Shown here in pieces: positions 25,928 through 27,423 of a stretch of DNA of 27,423 nucleotides. The stretch lies in NCBI GenBank assembly GCA_963575745.1, contig CAUYUJ010012692.1, positions 335,343-362,765 of the forward strand. Reading direction: 5' to 3'. The position numbers were made by a program, and so were the translations under genes. The notes below the pieces were generated by a model that worked only from the letters and a program-made list of their open reading frames with translations, searched no databases and was not told the origin of the DNA. Positions within the stretch are counted from its first letter, which is position 1, and each line of letters starts with the position of its first letter. The DNA comes from Prorocentrum cordatum (Eukaryota; Sar; Dinophyceae; Prorocentrales; Prorocentraceae).

Positions 25928-26980
25928 CTAGGAGCTCGCCGCTGGAGCCCGTGGTGAGCGAGAACCAGAGCCTTCACGCCTGCGCTCGGACACCGCAGCA
26001 GGCTTGCAGGCCCGCCGGACAGTGCGCCCTGCACTGGTGAGTACGTCGCTGAGCACCGCTTGCACCTGCTCGGGCTGGGCTCCGTTGCGCGAGGCGATGG
26101 TGTCCACCATGGTAGTGTTGGACAGGGACGCGAGGATGCCGTGCTCGACCGACGCTGCCTTGCGCGCCTCGTCAGCCCAGCTGTCATCGAAGTCCATGTC
26201 GTCGCCACCGCGTGGTGTGTCAGCTTCGCTCTCTTGATCAGAAACTTCCTGAACTGGAGCTGCTCTGGCCATGTCACCTGGTGGCACCGGTGTCGCCGCA
26301 GCTGGCGGTGGTGCGGTAGCAGCACGCTGCGCAGCCTGCTGGTGTTCGGCCTGCGCCTTGGCGGTGAGCAGCTGGTTGAACTGCATGGCCAGGCTGGGGT
26401 CGAGCTGCTGGAAGCGCTGGAACATGATGCGTTCTGGTGCTTCAGCTTCCCCTTGAGACACTTCAGTTGCAATCTGAGTCCAGGCCTGCCTCGAGCGGTC
26501 AGCTGCCTGGCGTTCTTGTGCCTGTAGGCTCCTCTGCTCCAGGCGCAGCTCCACGACACGTGGCAGCTGTTTCTGGAGGACGATGGCTGCCTTGGACAAC
26601 TTGTTGTCGACAGCGGCCAGCTTGGACTTGAGCTGCCCGTGCTCCTGCTGCGCCGCCTTGGAGAGCGCGTGTGGGTCCCCATTGCGCTGGGCACGCACTG
26701 CTGCCACTTGGGCGCGCTGCCCGTGGGTGAGCAGCAGCGCGGCGTAGGCGTAGTGCTCCTCAGACATGGCGGCAAAGGCATCCACTTGCTGAACGTCCAA
26801 GGGCTTGGTGGCTGCCGCGTTGCTCGTGCTCCCGCCAGCCTTGCCACTACGACGCCAAGCGCCACCAGCAGCAGACGGTTCAGCGAACTGCACCTTGGGG
26901 AGCGGCTTCCAACAGTGCATGCACCACTTGTAGCGATCCAAGTTCTTCTTGCACCCGCAGGAAGTGCACACGACGGGCAT
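25928..26980 (-). CDS. Element 3 ORF1: intact Cys4-finger, coiled-coil protein
   Basis: An uninterrupted 350-codon frame from the ATG at 26980, chosen because it lies just before the finger. The frame is open further to 27127, but only through a TTG. It begins MPVVCTSCGCKKNLDRYKWC, a finger of pattern C-x2-C-x4-N-x6-C-x2-C, as in the other two elements. Residues about 100-220 are rich in Gln/Ala/Leu/Glu and probably form coiled coil (KLAAVDNKLSKAAIVLQKQL, VVELRLEQRSLQAQERQAAD). An acidic segment follows (SDQESEADTPRGGDDMDFDD), then SNTTMVDTIASRNGAQPEQV and a basic Ser/Arg-rich end. The role is likely RNA binding or ribonucleoprotein assembly by analogy with LINE ORF1 proteins. The leader-to-ATG distance is 169 nt. 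Confidence 0.82.
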   Translation of the reverse strand: MPVVCTSCGCKKNLDRYKWCMHCWKPLPKVQFAEPSAAGGAWRRSGKAGGSTSNAAATKPLDVQQVDAFAAMSEEHYAYAALLLTHGQRAQVAAVRAQRNGDPHALSKAAQQEHGQLKSKLAAVDNKLSKAAIVLQKQLPRVVELRLEQRSLQAQERQAADRSRQAWTQIATEVSQGEAEAPERIMFQRFQQLDPSLAMQFNQLLTAKAQAEHQQAAQRAATAPPPAAATPVPPGDMARAAPVQEVSDQESEADTPRGGDDMDFDDSWADEARKAASVEHGILASLSNTTMVDTIASRNGAQPEQVQAVLSDVLTSAGRTVRRACKPAAVSERRREGSGSRSPRAPAASS

Positions 26981-27069
26981 GGCTGCGCAGCGCGCGCCGT
27001 GGTGAAAGCGCGTGCTGCTGAGACCAGCACGCAGAGAGTGGTGTGCCGCGGGCAAGAAACCCCAAGCCG

Positions 27070-27090
27070 CCTGAGCCAGGCAGGCTACGG
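27070..27090 (-). other. Possible older, degenerate spliced-leader relic
   Basis: On the minus strand, CCGTAGCC-TGCCT-GGCTCAGG matches the DinoSL at 16 of 21 positions, including the first eight and GGCTCA. It lies 59 nt downstream of the perfect leader. It could be a leader from an earlier round of trans-splicing and retroposition, or chance. Confidence 0.4.
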
Positions 27091-27148
27091 AAGGGTCCAA
27101 AGCTAATCGCTGATTCTCGGGCGTCAATAGCCCTTCACAACGTTTAGC

Positions 27149-27170
27149 CTTGAGCCAAAATGGCTACGGA
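27149..27170 (-). other. Perfect dinoflagellate spliced leader at the 5' end of element 3
   Basis: On the minus strand, T-CCGTAGCC-ATTTTGGCTCAAG, an exact match to the 22-nt DinoSL (first base A, G or T). The next base outward is already TCC/GGA microsatellite. The leader is followed by GCTAAACG, not by the splice-donor sequence expected of an SL RNA gene, so this is a leader copied from a trans-spliced mRNA. Confidence 0.95.
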
Positions 27171-27423
27171 TCTCCTCCTCCTCCTCTTCTTCCTCCTCCT
27201 CCTCCTCCTCCTCCTCCTCTTCTTCCTCCTCCTCCTCCTCCTCCCCCTCCCCCTTTCTCATCCCCCCTCCTCTTCCTCCGCCTTCTCGTCCTCATCTCTC
27301 CTCCTCGTCCTCCTCCTCGTCCTCCTCCTCTTCCTCCTCCTTCTCCTCCCCCCTCCTCCTCCTCCTCCTCCTCCTCCTCCTCCTCCTCCTCCTCCTCCTC
27401 CTCCTCCTCCTCCTCCTCCTCCC
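27171..27423. repeat. (TCC)n microsatellite at the 5' side of element 3
   Basis: TCC with TTCC, TCGTCC and CCCCC interruptions, becoming pure TCC from about 27354 to the window end. It is in the same orientation as 21340-21462, consistent with insertion of element 3 into one TCC tract. Confidence 0.97.

Larger units (their letters stand above)
21463..27170 (-). mobile_element. LINE element 3, full length with perfect spliced leader
   Basis: On the minus strand: DinoSL (27170-27149), 5' UTR, intact ORF1 (26980-25928), EEP endonuclease (about 25900-25200), linker, RT (about 24420-23100), Cys/His finger, RNase H and CxxC domain ending at 21520, then 57 nt and (GGA)n. The length is about 5.7 kb. 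TCC tracts on both sides have the same orientation, so the target-site duplication is hidden in the repeat. ORF2 has frameshifts near 25795, 25115, 24270, 23795 and 22200 and one in-frame TGA at 22971. RT (NVDD), endonuclease and RNase H catalytic residues are all still present, so this copy looks the youngest of the three. Confidence 0.92.

Noticed and set aside
27149-27170. Spliced-leader RNA gene
   Set aside because: The leader is followed by GCTAAACG and element 5' UTR, not by a splice-donor GT and SL RNA body, and it sits exactly at a retrotransposon end.
3982-27170. LTR retrotransposons or retroviral-type elements
   Set aside because: No long terminal repeats, protease or integrase; the APE-like endonuclease upstream of the RT identifies non-LTR elements.

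Overview
The window is dinoflagellate nuclear DNA. The strongest evidence is a perfect 22-nt dinoflagellate spliced leader (DinoSL) on the minus strand at 27149-27170, and a second copy with one mismatch at 11774-11794. The high GC content, abundant trinucleotide microsatellites, degenerate satellite arrays and sparse genes also fit. I cannot name a species. No ordinary host gene can be supported; the coding content is retrotransposon.

Three non-LTR (LINE-type) retrotransposons of about 5.7-6.1 kb dominate. Element 1 is on the minus strand (about 3982-9823, with its 5' end lost in a 100-N gap). Element 2 is on the plus strand (11774-17837). Element 3 is on the minus strand (about 21463-27170). 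All have the same plan: ORF1 with a small Cys4 finger containing an Asn, resembling RanBP2-type fingers, plus a charged or coiled-coil region; then ORF2 with an APE-like (EEP) endonuclease, reverse transcriptase (RT), a Cys/His finger, RNase H, and a further CxxC-pair domain after RNase H. All three ORF2s are broken by frameshifts or stops, and elements 1 and 2 have also lost catalytic residues. They look like decayed copies, although some frameshifts lie in C/G homopolymers and could be sequence errors.

The main finding concerns the element ends. Element 2 begins exactly at the relict DinoSL, ends in a short CTCAT-type tail, and is bounded by a perfect 13-bp direct repeat (TGTTTCCCCCTCC, 11761-11773 and 17838-17850), a target-site duplication. 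Element 3 begins with the perfect DinoSL abutting a TCC tract and ends beside another TCC tract. Element 1 ends in a TCC tract, and TCC-rich sequence resumes right after the gap. This suggests a LINE family whose trans-spliced mRNA, leader included, is the template inserted into TCC/GGA microsatellites.

Layout: 1-2320, a higher-order repeat region (a ~155-bp unit A three times, an 18-bp array, TCC tracts, a ~200-bp unit B, ~75-bp subunits, then a GGA tract); 2395-2650, CA/CG repeats; 2700-2868, a third copy of unit B; 2869-3840, nothing recognised; 3840-3985, TCC; element 1; gap; 9924-10600, GC-rich sequence, TCC and a C19 run; 10601-11139, a 90-bp unit plus a TTAGC array; 11216-11705, tandem repeats; element 2; 17841-18012, TCC; 18013-19040, GC-rich sequence without a recognised gene; 19160-19380, TA and CATA repeats; 19396-19534, a foldback; 19672-19953, an inverted copy of the TTAGC-array unit; 20045-20580, an ACG array; 20600-21121, AT-richer short duplications; 21340-21462, TCC; element 3; 27171-27423, TCC.
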